DNA of 42,841 nt from Acidobacteriota bacterium (GTDB taxonomy: Bacteria; Aquificota; Aquificia; Aquificales; Aquificaceae). Position 1 is the stretch's first letter. Each line of letters opens with the position of its first letter. Position numbers and translations under genes: made by a program. The DNA lies in NCBI GenBank assembly GCA_003696155.1, contig RFFP01000021.1:1-42841 (forward strand), given 5' to 3'. This document shows, one piece after another, positions 6,806 to 15,305 of this stretch. Below the pieces are notes generated by a model. That model was not told the DNA's origin. It was given only the letters and a program-made list of their open reading frames with translations, and made no database searches.

Positions 6806-9112
6806 CTATCTAAGCTTTGCGTAAAACCTGTCTTCTAGCTCCGCTATCAACTCTTCCATAGTCTGATTAACCACTTGGTCTGATAGCGTAGCCTCTTTAC
6901 TTCTAAAACTTATCCTCAAGCTTACACTCTTCTTGCCTTCCCCAAGTTTTGGATCTGTAAAAAGGCTAAAAACCCTAACCTCTTCAACCATTTCCTTGCC
7001 CTTGATATGGGATATTAATTTATCCACCCATAGACTTTTGTCTACAACCAAGGTCAGGTCCCTTATAACCGGTGGATAGTTAGATATGGGGGTGTATGTC
7101 TTCTTTACCCTTTTGAGAGTATGTAGCTTAACCTCTCCCAATATAACCCTTCCCCTAAGCTGGAGCCTGCTCTGTATGGATGGATGTAACAGGCCCACGA
7201 AAGCGATGGACTCTCCACCAGACCTGAAGGCTCTCTGTATATGCGGATGTAAAAAGCCCAGCTTGGACTTTTCCTCCTCCCACTCCTCACAGTAAAGCCT
7301 TAGTATATCCAAGACTATGGAAAGACCATCGTAGGGGCTGTAAAGTTCTTCAGGATAGAGACTTTTCTCCCCGGTCAGCAAAAATCCAAGCCTCTTCTCC
7401 TCTCCAGTAGGGCTGTAGACCTTCCCAAGTTCAAAGACACCCATGCTGTAGTTATGCCTGCGTTGGTTTTCAACGCATACTCTTAGGAGCGAAGGAACCA
7501 AGGAAGACCTCAAAAACCTCTGAGACTTTGTAAGTGGGTTTAGAATTTCCAAGGTAGGCCTCTCAAGACCCAAAATCCCATATAGCTCCTCATCCTCAAA
7601 GGAGAAGGTTATAACCTCGCTCAGACCCCTACCTATGAGGAGCCCTCTTATCTGCTCCTCTAGGCTTTCCTGGGCTTCAGCTCTCGAAGGTACAGGCAAG
7701 ACCTCACTCTTAAAGCTGTCAAGGCCCTTGACCCTCATTATCTCCTCTATAAGGTCTACGTCTTCTGACATGTCAAAACTTCTGTGACTTGGTATGTAAG
7801 CTTCCACGCCACACCTTAGCATTTTGTGGGGTATATCCAAGGCAGAAAGGGTCTTACTGACCGACTCCCTGTCAAAGTCCTCTCCCGAGTATCTTCTGAA
7901 CTTCTCAAGGCTGAGAAAGACCTTCTTGGGCAAGTAGGGCTGTGGGTAGCTGTCCCTGAGTGCGGTAAGTCTGCCTCCGGCAAGTTCCATTATGAGCTCT
8001 ATGGCCAGATCCTGAGCTAACCTTACCCCCTCTATATCCACACCCCTTTCAAACCTGTAGGAGCTGTCCGTCTGGATGGAGAGAGACCTTGCAGACCTTC
8101 TTATCCTGTAAGGTTCAAAGTAGGCAGACTCTAAAAGCACCCTCTTGGTACTTTCCAAGACACCACTTTCCAAACCTCCTATTAAACCCGCCACCGCTAT
8201 GGGGCCCCTTGAGTCCGCAATGAGGAGGTTCTTCTCTATGAGCTCCCTTTCCGAACCCATGAGGGTAAGTAGCCTCTCTCCCTCTCTTGCATCCCTTACA
8301 ACTATGGGAGGTTCTATCCTATCTAGGTCAAAGGCATGAAGAGGTTGGCCCTCTTGTAGCATTATGTAGTTGGTTATGTCCACCAAGTTGTTTATAGACC
8401 TCAATCCGCACTGCCAAAGTCTCAACCTGAGCCATAGGGGAGAGTTTTTTACCTGAACATCTTCTATTATGGCTCCTCTGTATCGCTTACAGTCAAAGGA
8501 CTCTATCCTTATGTTTAAGTGTCCAAGCTCCTCGAACTTTGGATAGCTCCTTTCCCTTCTTCTTAAACCCATAATGGCCGAGAGCTCCCTTGCAAGCCCC
8601 TTAACAGAGAGAAGGTCCCCCCTGTTGGGTGTGGGCTCTATCTCAAGAAGAAGCTCACCAAAGCCCAAGAGGTCATAAGCGGAAGTCCCCAGCTTTATAT
8701 CCTCGTGGAGCACCAGCACACCCTCTGAATGGCTCTCTAAACCGAGCTCCTTTGCAGAAAGGAGCATGCCCTCAGAGATAACGCCGTCAAACTCCCTCTT
8801 GGTTATGCACATGTTCCCAACCCTTGCGTTGGGTAGGGCAAGAAGCAAACCATCACCTACATTGAGGCTTTTGTCTGCGGAAACCACCTGCAAGTAAAGA
8901 CCTTCTCCTACTTGAACTCTATAGATGCTGAGCTCAAGCCTTGGATGGGGCTTCTTTTCTACTAACCTTCCAAAGACAACACCGTCTATATCCCTATCCC
9001 ACCTTTTGAGGCTCGCCTCTACGCTCTTGAGGGTAAGCTCCTCCGCTATAAGCTCTGGGCTTACATCTTCAAGGTATAAAAACTCAGAAAGCCAGGAGAG
9101 GGGAACTATCAT
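6806..9112 (-). CDS. pheT: Phenylalanyl-tRNA synthetase beta subunit
   Basis: 768 residues, full length. With PheS it forms the (alpha-beta)2 enzyme that charges tRNA-Phe; the beta chain supplies editing and tRNA binding. Visible domains are the N-terminal MIVPLSWLSEFL segment, an OB-fold tRNA-binding domain (about 40-150), the B3/B4 editing domain (LVDITNYIMLQEGQPLHAFD), B5, the catalytic-like core, and a C-terminal anticodon-binding FDX-ACB domain (about 675-768, starting YPPVIRDLTLVV). PheS is not next to it. A TAAAAT at 9124-9119 ends 6 nt before the ATG and there is no Shine-Dalgarno, so a leaderless transcript may start here, 12 bp after cysM. Confidence 0.98.
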   Translation of the reverse strand: MIVPLSWLSEFLYLEDVSPELIAEELTLKSVEASLKRWDRDIDGVVFGRLVEKKPHPRLELSIYRVQVGEGLYLQVVSADKSLNVGDGLLLALPNARVGNMCITKREFDGVISEGMLLSAKELGLESHSEGVLVLHEDIKLGTSAYDLLGFGELLLEIEPTPNRGDLLSVKGLARELSAIMGLRRRERSYPKFEELGHLNIRIESFDCKRYRGAIIEDVQVKNSPLWLRLRLWQCGLRSINNLVDITNYIMLQEGQPLHAFDLDRIEPPIVVRDAREGERLLTLMGSERELIEKNLLIADSRGPIAVAGLIGGLESGVLESTKRVLLESAYFEPYRIRRSARSLSIQTDSSYRFERGVDIEGVRLAQDLAIELIMELAGGRLTALRDSYPQPYLPKKVFLSLEKFRRYSGEDFDRESVSKTLSALDIPHKMLRCGVEAYIPSHRSFDMSEDVDLIEEIMRVKGLDSFKSEVLPVPSRAEAQESLEEQIRGLLIGRGLSEVITFSFEDEELYGILGLERPTLEILNPLTKSQRFLRSSLVPSLLRVCVENQRRHNYSMGVFELGKVYSPTGEEKRLGFLLTGEKSLYPEELYSPYDGLSIVLDILRLYCEEWEEEKSKLGFLHPHIQRAFRSGGESIAFVGLLHPSIQSRLQLRGRVILGEVKLHTLKRVKKTYTPISNYPPVIRDLTLVVDKSLWVDKLISHIKGKEMVEEVRVFSLFTDPKLGEGKKSVSLRISFRSKEATLSDQVVNQTMEELIAELEDRFYAKLR

Positions 9113-9118
9113 GAAGAT

Positions 9119-9124
9119 ATTTTA
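9119..9124 (-). promoter_or_regulatory. Candidate -10 of pheT
   Basis: TAAAAT on the minus strand, 6 nt before the pheT ATG, in the 12-bp cysM-pheT gap. One mismatch from consensus; no -35 recognised. Confidence 0.35.
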
Positions 9125-10072
9125 TCATGCAGTGCTGTAAGGCGCAGTTGTCAGATACTTCTCACCTCCATCGGGGAATATAACCACTATAATGCCCTCC
9201 TCCAGCTCCCTTGCAAGGATCAAAGATGCATAAAGTGCAGCACCGCATGACTGACCGGCTAGTATACCCTCCTCTCTTGCAAGCCTTAAGGTCATCTCGT
9301 AGGCTGGCTCCGTCTCCACAAAGATGGTCCTATCTAGAAAGGTTTCATCAAATATGCCCGGCTTTATAGAGCTCTCTATATGCTTTAGCCCCTCTATTCC
9401 ATGAAAGGGGTAGGCTGGCTGGACGCCTACTACCTGTATCTCTGGGTTGAAGACCTTTAGCCTTCTACCCGTTCCCATTATGGTTCCGCCCGTGCCAATA
9501 CCTGCCACCAGATGGGTTATCCTTTTACCCGTCTGATTCCAAAGCTCTATGCCCGTAGAGTAAAAGTGAGCCTTCCAGTTGGCTGGGTTGTTGTACTGGT
9601 CCAGGTATAGGTATCTATCTGGTTCCTTTCTGACCTTTTCCCTCACAAAGAGTATGGCACCGTCTGTGCCTTCCAAAGGGTCTGTTAGGTATACCCTGGC
9701 ACCGAAGGCTTTTATTATTCTCTTCCTCTCCTCGCTAACGTTAGCAGGCATGGCAAGCTCCACAGGCACACCAAGGCAGGCACCCACCATAGCCAGAGCT
9801 ATACCCGTGTTTCCAGATGTTGCATCTATTACCACCTTACCCTCTTTTAAAAGACCCTTTTCCATGGCGTCTAAGAACATGCTCAAAGCTGGCCTGTCCT
9901 TTACCGAGCCACCAGGGTTGAAGCTCTCAAGCTTTGCGTATATCTCCACCTTTGGGGATATATCTTTGGGTATTATTCTTTTTAGCCTCACGAGGGGTGT
10001 GTTTCCCACAAGGTTTAGGATGGAGTTTCTCAGCTTTCTGTAGGGCTCGTCATGCTGGCCAAGTATCCACAT
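9125..10072 (-). CDS. cysM: Cysteine synthase (O-acetylserine sulfhydrylase family)
   Basis: 315 residues. A PLP fold-type II enzyme making cysteine from an activated serine and sulfide. The Schiff-base lysine is K57 in NPGGSVKDRP. The substrate/PLP loop is TSGNTGIALA, the phosphate-binding loop GTGGT follows, and AGQSCGAAL matches the C-terminal PLP-ring serine motif. The sequence alone does not separate O-acetylserine from O-phosphoserine or cystathionine use, so the cysM/cysK letter is tentative. It has about 16 extra N-terminal residues before the usual start of homology. TATAAT at 10086-10081 lies 8 nt before the ATG and overlaps the stop of the preceding glycosyltransferase gene; there is no SD. 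Confidence 0.9.
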   Translation of the reverse strand: MWILGQHDEPYRKLRNSILNLVGNTPLVRLKRIIPKDISPKVEIYAKLESFNPGGSVKDRPALSMFLDAMEKGLLKEGKVVIDATSGNTGIALAMVGACLGVPVELAMPANVSEERKRIIKAFGARVYLTDPLEGTDGAILFVREKVRKEPDRYLYLDQYNNPANWKAHFYSTGIELWNQTGKRITHLVAGIGTGGTIMGTGRRLKVFNPEIQVVGVQPAYPFHGIEGLKHIESSIKPGIFDETFLDRTIFVETEPAYEMTLRLAREEGILAGQSCGAALYASLILARELEEGIIVVIFPDGGEKYLTTAPYSTA

Positions 10073-10080
10073 CTATGAGA

Positions 10081-10086
10081 ATTATA
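10081..10086 (-). promoter_or_regulatory. Candidate -10 of cysM
   Basis: Perfect TATAAT on the minus strand, sharing bases with the TAA stop of the GT9 gene and ending 8 nt before the cysM ATG. It predicts a leaderless transcript. Confidence 0.45.
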
Positions 10087-10864
10087 CAAGGCTTTGGAAG
10101 AGCTCTACAAACCTACGGTAAAGCCCTACAACCTCTAAACATCCCCTCTCTTCGCAAACCTTTGGAAAGCAGGGGCTGCAAGGCATGTTTAGGGATATTT
10201 GAAAAACCCTTCTACCTATAGGCTTCCAGACCAATGGGTCTGTTGGTCCGTAGAATACAAAGGTGGGAAGTCCGCAGTAGCTAGCAAGGTGGGAAAGCCC
10301 ACTGTCAAGCCCAATAAAGAGCTTAGCACCTTTTAAAGCCCTTCCTATCTCAAGAGGTCTGAAGCTTTCCCAATACTCCCTCAAGTGAGCCTTCAGGTGG
10401 CCGTCCGCCTCACCTAAGAGGTAAATAGTCTTAAAGCCCTTCCTTTTTAAAAAATCCTCAACCATAAGGAAGAGCTCCAAGGGTGGGTTTTTCTTCCTTG
10501 AACCGCTCGAGGGGTGTAGCACCGCAGTGCCCACTAGGGGACTATCCTTGAGAGGTTTCAGAGGAAGCTCTTCTGAAAACCTACCTTCTAGCCCTGCAGA
10601 CCTTAGGTAGTGCTCTACTACCCATACCCTACCTTTGGGAAAGGGCTCTACGTTGCCATCGTAGGATATGATGGTCATGCCTTCAAAGTCCATGTTTGGC
10701 AACTCAGAGCTCACAACGTCAGCCCAACCTACCTCCTTAGCTATTTCAAAGTAGTCCGTGTTTCCAACAGCCCAGGCTCTTTTCCCATATCTCTTGTACA
10801 GCTCCAAGAGGGGAAAGGTCAGCAGGGTATCACCCAGTCCACCCCGCCTGTAAAGAAGCCACAT
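10082..10864 (-). CDS. Glycosyltransferase family 9 (heptosyltransferase-like)
   Basis: 260 residues from ATG 10864. Similar to ADP-heptose:LPS heptosyltransferases, which add sugars to the LPS core on the cytoplasmic face. The N-terminal donor-fold loop RRGGLGDTLLTFPLL and the C-terminal FIGLDSGLSHLASYCGLPTFVFYGPTDP are family hallmarks. The end is Cys-rich (PCSPCFPKVCEERGC), as in several GT9 proteins. It is shorter than the usual 320-350 residues. An upstream ATG at 10900 is open but would overlap the divergent gene, and family homology begins at MWLLYRRGG. It suggests an LPS-bearing diderm; sugar specificity cannot be told. Confidence 0.85.
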   Translation of the reverse strand: MWLLYRRGGLGDTLLTFPLLELYKRYGKRAWAVGNTDYFEIAKEVGWADVVSSELPNMDFEGMTIISYDGNVEPFPKGRVWVVEHYLRSAGLEGRFSEELPLKPLKDSPLVGTAVLHPSSGSRKKNPPLELFLMVEDFLKRKGFKTIYLLGEADGHLKAHLREYWESFRPLEIGRALKGAKLFIGLDSGLSHLASYCGLPTFVFYGPTDPLVWKPIGRRVFQISLNMPCSPCFPKVCEERGCLEVVGLYRRFVELFQSLV

Positions 10865-10886
10865 GATATAATTAAAAAGCCTTGGC
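10865..10886. promoter_or_regulatory. Shared divergent promoter, GT9 / SPOUT methyltransferase
   Basis: 22-bp gap. TATAAT (10867-10872) faces right, 14 nt before ATG 10887. On the minus strand TTTAAT ends 6 nt before ATG 10864. Confidence 0.5.
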
Positions 10887-11459
10887 ATGACAAACCACAA
10901 CGTCTTTATAGCCCTGCTCCACTATCCGGCCATGGATAGAGAGGGAAGGACCATAATAACATCCTTCACCACCATGGACCTTCACGACATTGCAAGACCA
11001 GCAAGAGCATATGAGATAAACACCTACTATATAGTACAGCCTGTGGACGGTCAGAGGCTCATAATAAAAAAGCAGATAGACTACTGGCTTTCGGAGGAAG
11101 GTTTAAGCACCAATCCAACACGGAACGAGATTGTGAAACTTGTAAAACTCTGCTACACCTTTGATGAGGTTGTTGACGATATTCAAAAGAGCAGGGGTGA
11201 AAGGCCCATAATCGTAGGAACGGATGCAAGGAGCTATCCAAACACCGTACCCTACCGGTGGTTGAGTGAACATATTCAAAAGAGGGAAAGGGACTTTCTT
11301 ATAGTCTTTGGCACGGGTTATGGCATCCCTCCATCTCTTATGAAAACCTTTGATTACATCTTGGAGCCCATCTACGGTGCGGGCCACTGGAACCACCTTT
11401 CGGTCAGGAACGCAGTTGCCATAATTTTGGATAGACTCCTAAGCAGGAACAGGTGCTAA
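10887..11459 (+). CDS. SPOUT-family RNA methyltransferase (PF09936 type)
   Basis: 190 residues. The sequence matches the family of putative SAM-dependent RNA methyltransferases with a TrmD-like trefoil knot. The N-terminus [20 protein letters not shown] and the central [18 protein letters not shown] are characteristic. The knot/SAM loop is in the C-terminal half: [12 protein letters not shown] and [27 protein letters not shown]. In other bacteria it often sits in the trmD-rplS operon; here it precedes mraY with 1 nt between them. The substrate RNA position is not known to me. Confidence 0.85.
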   Translation: MTNHNVFIALLHYPAMDREGRTIITSFTTMDLHDIARPARAYEINTYYIVQPVDGQRLIIKKQIDYWLSEEGLSTNPTRNEIVKLVKLCYTFDEVVDDIQKSRGERPIIVGTDARSYPNTVPYRWLSEHIQKRERDFLIVFGTGYGIPPSLMKTFDYILEPIYGAGHWNHLSVRNAVAIILDRLLSRNRC

Positions 11460-11460
11460 G

Positions 11461-12540
11461 ATGCTTTACCACATAGCCTTCTATCTCAAAGACTACCTTT
11501 TTGTCTTTAACGTTTTTAAGTACATAACCTTTAGGTCCTTCCTTGCCATCTTTATAGCCTTTGCTCTCACCCTTTTACTCACGCCCCTATTCATGAAGAA
11601 GATGAAAGCCCTTCAGAGGTTAATGGGTGGATATATAAGGGAATACACGCCGGAGGGGCATGAGGTCAAGAAGTACGTACCAACAATGGGTGGGCTTATA
11701 GTAGTGCTTTCCGTTTTGGTTTCTTCCCTCTTTCTTATGAGACTCGACCTGACATATTTCTGGATAATAACCTTCTGCGTCCTTGGATTTGCCCTCATAG
11801 GCTTTTGGGACGACTTTACGAAGCTAAAGAACAAAAAGGGTATATCTGGGAGGGTCAAGTTCTCTGCCCAGGTTATAACCGCTACCTTGACTGCTCTATT
11901 TATATACCTTTTTACAGACGTGGGAACAAGGATCTACTTTCCCCTGTTTAAAAACCTTCAGATAGACTTGGGGCTTCTCTATATACCCTTTGCTGTGCTA
12001 GTGATAGTTGGGGCGTCTAATGCGGTGAACCTCACCGATGGTCTTGACGGTCTTGCGGTCGGACCCATTATGACAACAGCCGCATCTCTTGGCATTATTG
12101 CCTACGTAGTAGGGCATGGACCACTATCAAGGTACCTGAACATACCTTACGTTCCCTACGCAGGCGACCTTACGGTGCTCTGCTTTGCTATAGTGGGTGC
12201 TGGTCTTGGTTTTCTCTGGTTTAACGCCTTCCCTGCCCAGCTCTTCATGGGTGATGTGGGAGCTCTATCCCTGGGTGCATGTCTTGGTGTGACGGCCCTC
12301 ATATCAAAGTCAGAGCTCCTTCTTCCCATCGCCGGTGGTATATTCGTCTTTGAAACCCTTTCTGTCATACTTCAGGTGCTTTACTTTAGGCTTACCAAAG
12401 GCAAAAGGCTGTTCAGAATGGCACCCTTTCATCACCATCTTGAGCTTTCTGGTCTGCCAGAACCCAAGATAGTTGTAAGAATGTGGATAGTCTCCATTCT
12501 GCTCGGCGTTTTAGCCCTTGCCATGCTAAAGCTAAGGTAA
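11461..12540 (+). CDS. mraY: Phospho-N-acetylmuramoyl-pentapeptide transferase
   Basis: 359 residues, about ten membrane segments. It transfers phospho-MurNAc-pentapeptide to undecaprenyl phosphate, giving lipid I, on the cytoplasmic face of the inner membrane. Signatures are PTMGGLIVV, the first aspartate motif [27 protein letters not shown], the magnesium/substrate motif [19 protein letters not shown], and APFHHHLE. It is separated from murC, which is also in this window but 27 kb away. It follows the SPOUT gene directly and overlaps the DUF192 gene by 9 nt at its 3' end. Confidence 0.98.
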   Translation: MLYHIAFYLKDYLFVFNVFKYITFRSFLAIFIAFALTLLLTPLFMKKMKALQRLMGGYIREYTPEGHEVKKYVPTMGGLIVVLSVLVSSLFLMRLDLTYFWIITFCVLGFALIGFWDDFTKLKNKKGISGRVKFSAQVITATLTALFIYLFTDVGTRIYFPLFKNLQIDLGLLYIPFAVLVIVGASNAVNLTDGLDGLAVGPIMTTAASLGIIAYVVGHGPLSRYLNIPYVPYAGDLTVLCFAIVGAGLGFLWFNAFPAQLFMGDVGALSLGACLGVTALISKSELLLPIAGGIFVFETLSVILQVLYFRLTKGKRLFRMAPFHHHLELSGLPEPKIVVRMWIVSILLGVLALAMLKLR

Positions 12541-12912
12541 GCCAAGGACCTTACCCATGTATATGCATCTTCTTCCCCTTATTAGCTCCACCACCTTATC
12601 TACAGGCTCTGGGGAGCTAACCACCATCAGCCCAGCCCTCTCTACGGAGGGTAAGAAGGATCTGCCCACTAATCTATCACCACTGAACCAGTATACCTCT
12701 AAGTCTAAGTAGGTGTTCTTGTTCCAGAAGTGTCTCATCTGTTTATCCCCATATAAGAAGACCATACCGTCAAAATCCTTCAAGTCTCTGACAAACATAA
12801 GCCCCTTTTCCCAATTGGGTGGGCTTTTAGCAAACAAAAGTTTACAGCTCTCAAGTGCCTGAGCTAAGCTAATCAGAATCAGAATCAGAATCGTATTGAA
12901 AATCATTAGCAT
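12532..12912 (-). CDS. Secreted DUF192 (COG1430) protein
   Basis: 126 residues from ATG 12912 (an in-frame ATG two codons later is an alternative). A signal peptide is visible: MLMIFNT, then a run of alternating Ile-Leu, then SLAQALES. The mature part has the DUF192 core, a beta-rich fold with [18 protein letters not shown] and the [14 protein letters not shown] end. Function is unknown for the family, which is usually exported. The start is supported by TATAAT at 12927-12922, 9 nt upstream; no SD is seen. The signal peptide is encoded by an AATCAG tandem repeat. Confidence 0.82.
   Translation of the reverse strand: MLMIFNTILILILISLAQALESCKLLFAKSPPNWEKGLMFVRDLKDFDGMVFLYGDKQMRHFWNKNTYLDLEVYWFSGDRLVGRSFLPSVERAGLMVVSSPEPVDKVVELIRGRRCIYMGKVLGLP
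12871..12893. repeat. Hexamer tandem repeat in a signal-peptide coding region
   Basis: AATCAG repeated about 3.8 times (12871-12893, the last copy AATCG). On the coding minus strand it reads ATT-CTG repeated, giving Ile-Leu pairs in the hydrophobic core of the DUF192 signal peptide. Confidence 0.85.
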
Positions 12913-12932
12913 ATGGTCTATATTATATGAAC
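12913..12932. promoter_or_regulatory. Shared divergent promoter, DUF192 / Fur
   Basis: 20-bp gap. The minus strand has TATAAT (12927-12922) 9 nt before ATG 12912; the plus strand has TATATT (12919-12924) 8 nt before ATG 12933. The two hexamers overlap. A Fur-type regulator could bind here, but I see no convincing operator. Confidence 0.55.
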
Positions 12933-13361
12933 ATGAACAAGGAAGCAAGGGTACAAGAGTTTATAGATGTGTGTAAGAGGATAGGGTTAAAGATAACACC
13001 CCAGAGGATAGCAGTCTATGAGGTGCTCCTGAGCAGGGAAGACCATCCCACAGTGGAGGAGGTCTACAACGAGATAAAGAAGAAATACCCCTTCGTATCC
13101 CTTGCCACTGTGTACAGAACGGTTGAAACTTTGGAGGAGCTTGGCTTTGTCAAAAAGGTTGCTTACTGGGGTGGTTCGGTTCGTTACGATGCAAACACAA
13201 GCGACCACCACCACCTTATATGCACCAGATGCGGTGCTATAAGGGATGTGGAGTTTTGCATAAATTGGGAGCCGCCAGCCTATATGGAAGGCTACAGAGT
13301 TAACAAGTACTCGCTCCACATATACGGCACATGTCCCAAATGCCTTGCGGAGGAGAATTGA
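12933..13361 (+). CDS. Fur-family metal or peroxide regulator
   Basis: 142 residues from ATG 12933 (ATG 12927 two codons earlier is possible). A winged-helix N-terminus (LKITPQRIAVYEVLL, then PFVSLATVYRTVETLEELGF as recognition helix) is followed by the dimerisation domain with a His cluster SDHHHLICTRCG. Four cysteines form the structural zinc site: CTRCG and CPKC. The motif HIYGTC near the end supplies further metal ligands. The sequence does not separate Fur from PerR or Zur. It is probably leaderless. The 3' end overlaps the start region of the broken diguanylate cyclase gene. Confidence 0.92.
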   Translation: MNKEARVQEFIDVCKRIGLKITPQRIAVYEVLLSREDHPTVEEVYNEIKKKYPFVSLATVYRTVETLEELGFVKKVAYWGGSVRYDANTSDHHHLICTRCGAIRDVEFCINWEPPAYMEGYRVNKYSLHIYGTCPKCLAEEN

Positions 13362-13572
13362 GGTCTATATAGACTTGCAAAAGCTCTCCCATAGCTTTGA
13401 ACTTAGTAGATTGAGACCTGAGCTTTTTCTGTATTCGGGACCCATGGTGTTTTTTTACTGGGGGAACTCAGAAGGTTGGCCTGTGAGGTTTGTTTCCCCC
13501 AACGTGTTAAACCCCTTTGGCTATAACGCAGAGGAGTTTATTTCCAGGCATGTGAACTATGCAGAGCTAAGG

Positions 13573-14176
13573 TATAGAAAAATGTGGTATTAGCTTACAA
13601 AAGTATTCATTTAACCACATCTTTCCATCCACCCTGCAAGAGATAACTCTTGCTTACTACTCCCTATCCCAAGTAGAGACTCGGGAGATACTTTGTAAAG
13701 GAAGTCTATAAGTTTTAGTTTGATGGGATTGCAGAGCTTAGTAAACAAAACTTTTAAGTTATTGTAGCAATCAAGTTTAAGGAGCTTAGCTCCTACTCTT
13801 AAGATATTCAAAGCACCAACTAAATCTGCATGAAAAACTTTGTTAACGACGAAATCTTTGAAAATATTACCGCTTCTCTCTCCCTGACATATATACTTAT
13901 CTTTCTTCTCCCGGACCTCAAAAATATCTGCAAAAGGTGAAGTCTTTGAAGTGTAGCTCTCATCAACTTCTATTACTTCCATCTGCTCTGTCCAAGAATT
14001 CTATCAGAGTCCCCCTAACCTGAATATCTCCATGTCCTCATCAACTCCACCATACTCACCTCCTACACCATCCCAGCTCTGGTAAACGGTGGTGCTATTA
14101 CCAACTCCTTGTTATACTGACTCCAGTCCATACTCATGGGTAGGCATTTTATCTCTAAAACCCTTTCTGGACAAAG
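13573..14176 (-). mobile_element. Remnant of an IS200/IS605-type insertion
   Basis: About 600 bp lie between the two halves of the diguanylate cyclase gene. It holds a C-terminal tnpB fragment (13611-13982) on the minus strand. A 7-bp inverted repeat, ATGTGGT (13582-13588) and ACCACAT (13614-13620), spans the end of that fragment and may be what is left of an element end. The part at 13983-14176 is not recognised; minus-strand 14147-14004 is open for 48 codons apart from one TAA. Cyclase coding sequence is missing at the junctions, so this is an insertion plus deletion, not a clean hop. Confidence 0.6.
13611..13982 (-). pseudogene. C-terminal fragment of TnpB (IS605 OrfB-like)
   Basis: 123 codons starting with VIEVDESYTSKTSPFADIF and ending near HADLVGALNILRVGAKLL. 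This is the last third of a TnpB RuvC-like nuclease: YTSKT precedes the region where a zinc ribbon usually sits, and the Asp in HADLVGALNI is the final RuvC catalytic Asp. The first 250 or so residues, with the first catalytic Asp and the Glu, are absent. No CxxC pairs are seen; only one Cys lies between the YTSKT and HAD motifs, so this belongs to the ribbon-less subtype or has decayed. Non-functional. Confidence 0.75.
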
Positions 14177-14525
14177 CAAGACGATTTTAAGCGTATAAAC
14201 TATACATACGGACATCATGTGGGGGACAGGGTTTTAAAGGAGATTGTAAGAAAAGTTAAAAAAAAGGCTCAGGAAAAGCGACATCCTTGGTAGGTGGGGG
14301 GTGAAGAGTTTATAGTCCTTATGCCCATGACCTCAGAGCCCTATGCGGTTGCAGAGAAGATAAGGAAAGCTGTGGAGAGCTCCTGTTTTATTGAGGGTTT
14401 AAGAATAACCATATCCTTAGGGGCTACAGCCTATAAGAAGGGAGATAGCATAGACAGTCTAATTGCTAGGGCAGATAACGCCCTCTATATGGCAAAGAAG
14501 GAGGGAAAGAACAGAATAGTGGTTT

Positions 14526-15023
14526 TTAAGGAAGAGCCCTCTGTAGCTCTTCATCCATCTGTTTGACCTTTTCCTTCAGCCTTTCTCTGTAGCTTTTGAG
14601 CTTTTCCCTTATCTCTTGGTGTTTTATAGAGAGAATCCTTAGAGCCAAAAGTCCCGCATTTACTCCATTTCCGATGCCCACAGTGGCAACTGGAACGCCG
14701 GCGGGCATCTGAACTATAGAATGCAAAGAATCAACGCCGTTTAGATGTTTGGAAGGTATTGGTATACCTATTACTGGTAGGTTTGTCATGCTTGCAGTCA
14801 TCCCCGGTAGATGTGCCGAACCACCTGCGCCTGCTAATATAACCTCTAAACCTCTTTCTTCTGCCGAGCTTGCATACTCGTACATAAGCTCTGGCGTACG
14901 ATGTGCAGAGACCACCCTTACCTCGCAGGGTACTCCAAACTCTTTAAGAAGGTCGTAAGCTGGCTTTAGCCACTCCCAATCGGAGATACTCCCCATTATT
15001 ATGCCTACAATAGGCCTTTCCAT
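14526..15023 (-). CDS. purE: N5-carboxyaminoimidazole ribonucleotide mutase PurE
   Basis: 165 residues, normal length for class I PurE. It converts N5-CAIR to CAIR in purine synthesis. The active-site loop is [16 protein letters not shown] near the N-terminus, followed by [15 protein letters not shown] and the glycine-rich [26 protein letters not shown]. The C-terminal helix is charged. No purK is adjacent. Its 3' end overlaps the GGDEF fragment by 41 nt. TATAAA at 15038-15033 lies 9 nt before the ATG. Confidence 0.97.
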   Translation of the reverse strand: MERPIVGIIMGSISDWEWLKPAYDLLKEFGVPCEVRVVSAHRTPELMYEYASSAEERGLEVILAGAGGSAHLPGMTASMTNLPVIGIPIPSKHLNGVDSLHSIVQMPAGVPVATVGIGNGVNAGLLALRILSIKHQEIREKLKSYRERLKEKVKQMDEELQRALP

Positions 15024-15041
15024 GCATATAATTTTATAACC
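15024..15041. promoter_or_regulatory. Shared divergent promoter, purE / coiled-coil gene
   Basis: 18-bp gap made almost wholly of A and T. Plus strand: TATAAT (15027-15032), 9 nt before ATG 15042. Minus strand: TATAAA (15038-15033), 9 nt before ATG 15023. Confidence 0.55.
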
Positions 15042-15305
15042 ATGCCCTGCGGTAAAAGTCCATCCAAAGAGGAACTTCTAAACTTTCTGGAAGATATGGA
15101 GCAGAACCTGTGGAAAAGGAGGATGAGGCTGTTGGACCAGTACGCGCGTTTACAAGGAATATGGGAAAGGCTCAGAAGGTTTCCAGACCCTGACCTCTTC
15201 AGGGATGCTTTGAACATTGAGAGGGATCTCCAAGACATGGACAGGGAGATAGACACGGTTATGCTTGATGTAGAGCGCATCAGAAGGAGGGTTGAAAAGC
15301 TTTGA
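15042..15305 (+). CDS. Small coiled-coil protein of unknown function
   Basis: 87 residues, not recognised. Apart from the N-terminal [11 protein letters not shown] it is predicted all-helical, with heptad-like spacing of Leu/Met/Ile through [20 protein letters not shown] and [19 protein letters not shown]-like segments, so it should form a helical hairpin or coiled coil. The only cysteine is Cys3. Its stop overlaps the TTG start of the ferredoxin gene (TTGA), so the two are co-translated and probably work together. It is likely real: it has its own promoter, good codon structure and the coupled neighbour. Confidence 0.7.
   Translation: MPCGKSPSKEELLNFLEDMEQNLWKRRMRLLDQYARLQGIWERLRRFPDPDLFRDALNIERDLQDMDREIDTVMLDVERIRRRVEKL

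Larger units (their letters stand above)
13345..14566 (+). pseudogene. Disrupted PAS-GGDEF diguanylate cyclase
   Basis: The 5' part (to about 13572) encodes the start of a PAS domain: MVFFYWGNSEGWPVRFVSPN, then LFGY-like NPFGYNAEEFIS and NYAEL, after which homology stops and TAG follows at 13591. The 3' part (about 14180-14566) resumes inside a GGDEF domain: DDFKRINYTYGHHVGD, then GGEEFIVLMP (active site), then ITISLGATAYKKGDSIDSLIARADNALYMAKKEGKNRI. The rest of the PAS domain and the first part of GGDEF are missing, replaced by about 600 bp containing a tnpB remnant. Inside GGDEF, one extra A in the run 14274-14277 and one missing G in 14296-14301 shift the frame out and back. The gene begins at the fur stop, possibly at a TTG (13345) or ATT (13357). 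It would have made c-di-GMP. Confidence 0.85.

Noticed and set aside
12895-12910. Fur box (GAAAATCATTAGC) before the fur gene
   Set aside because: The match to the GATAAT repeat is weak, and the sequence is also the coding start of the DUF192 gene.
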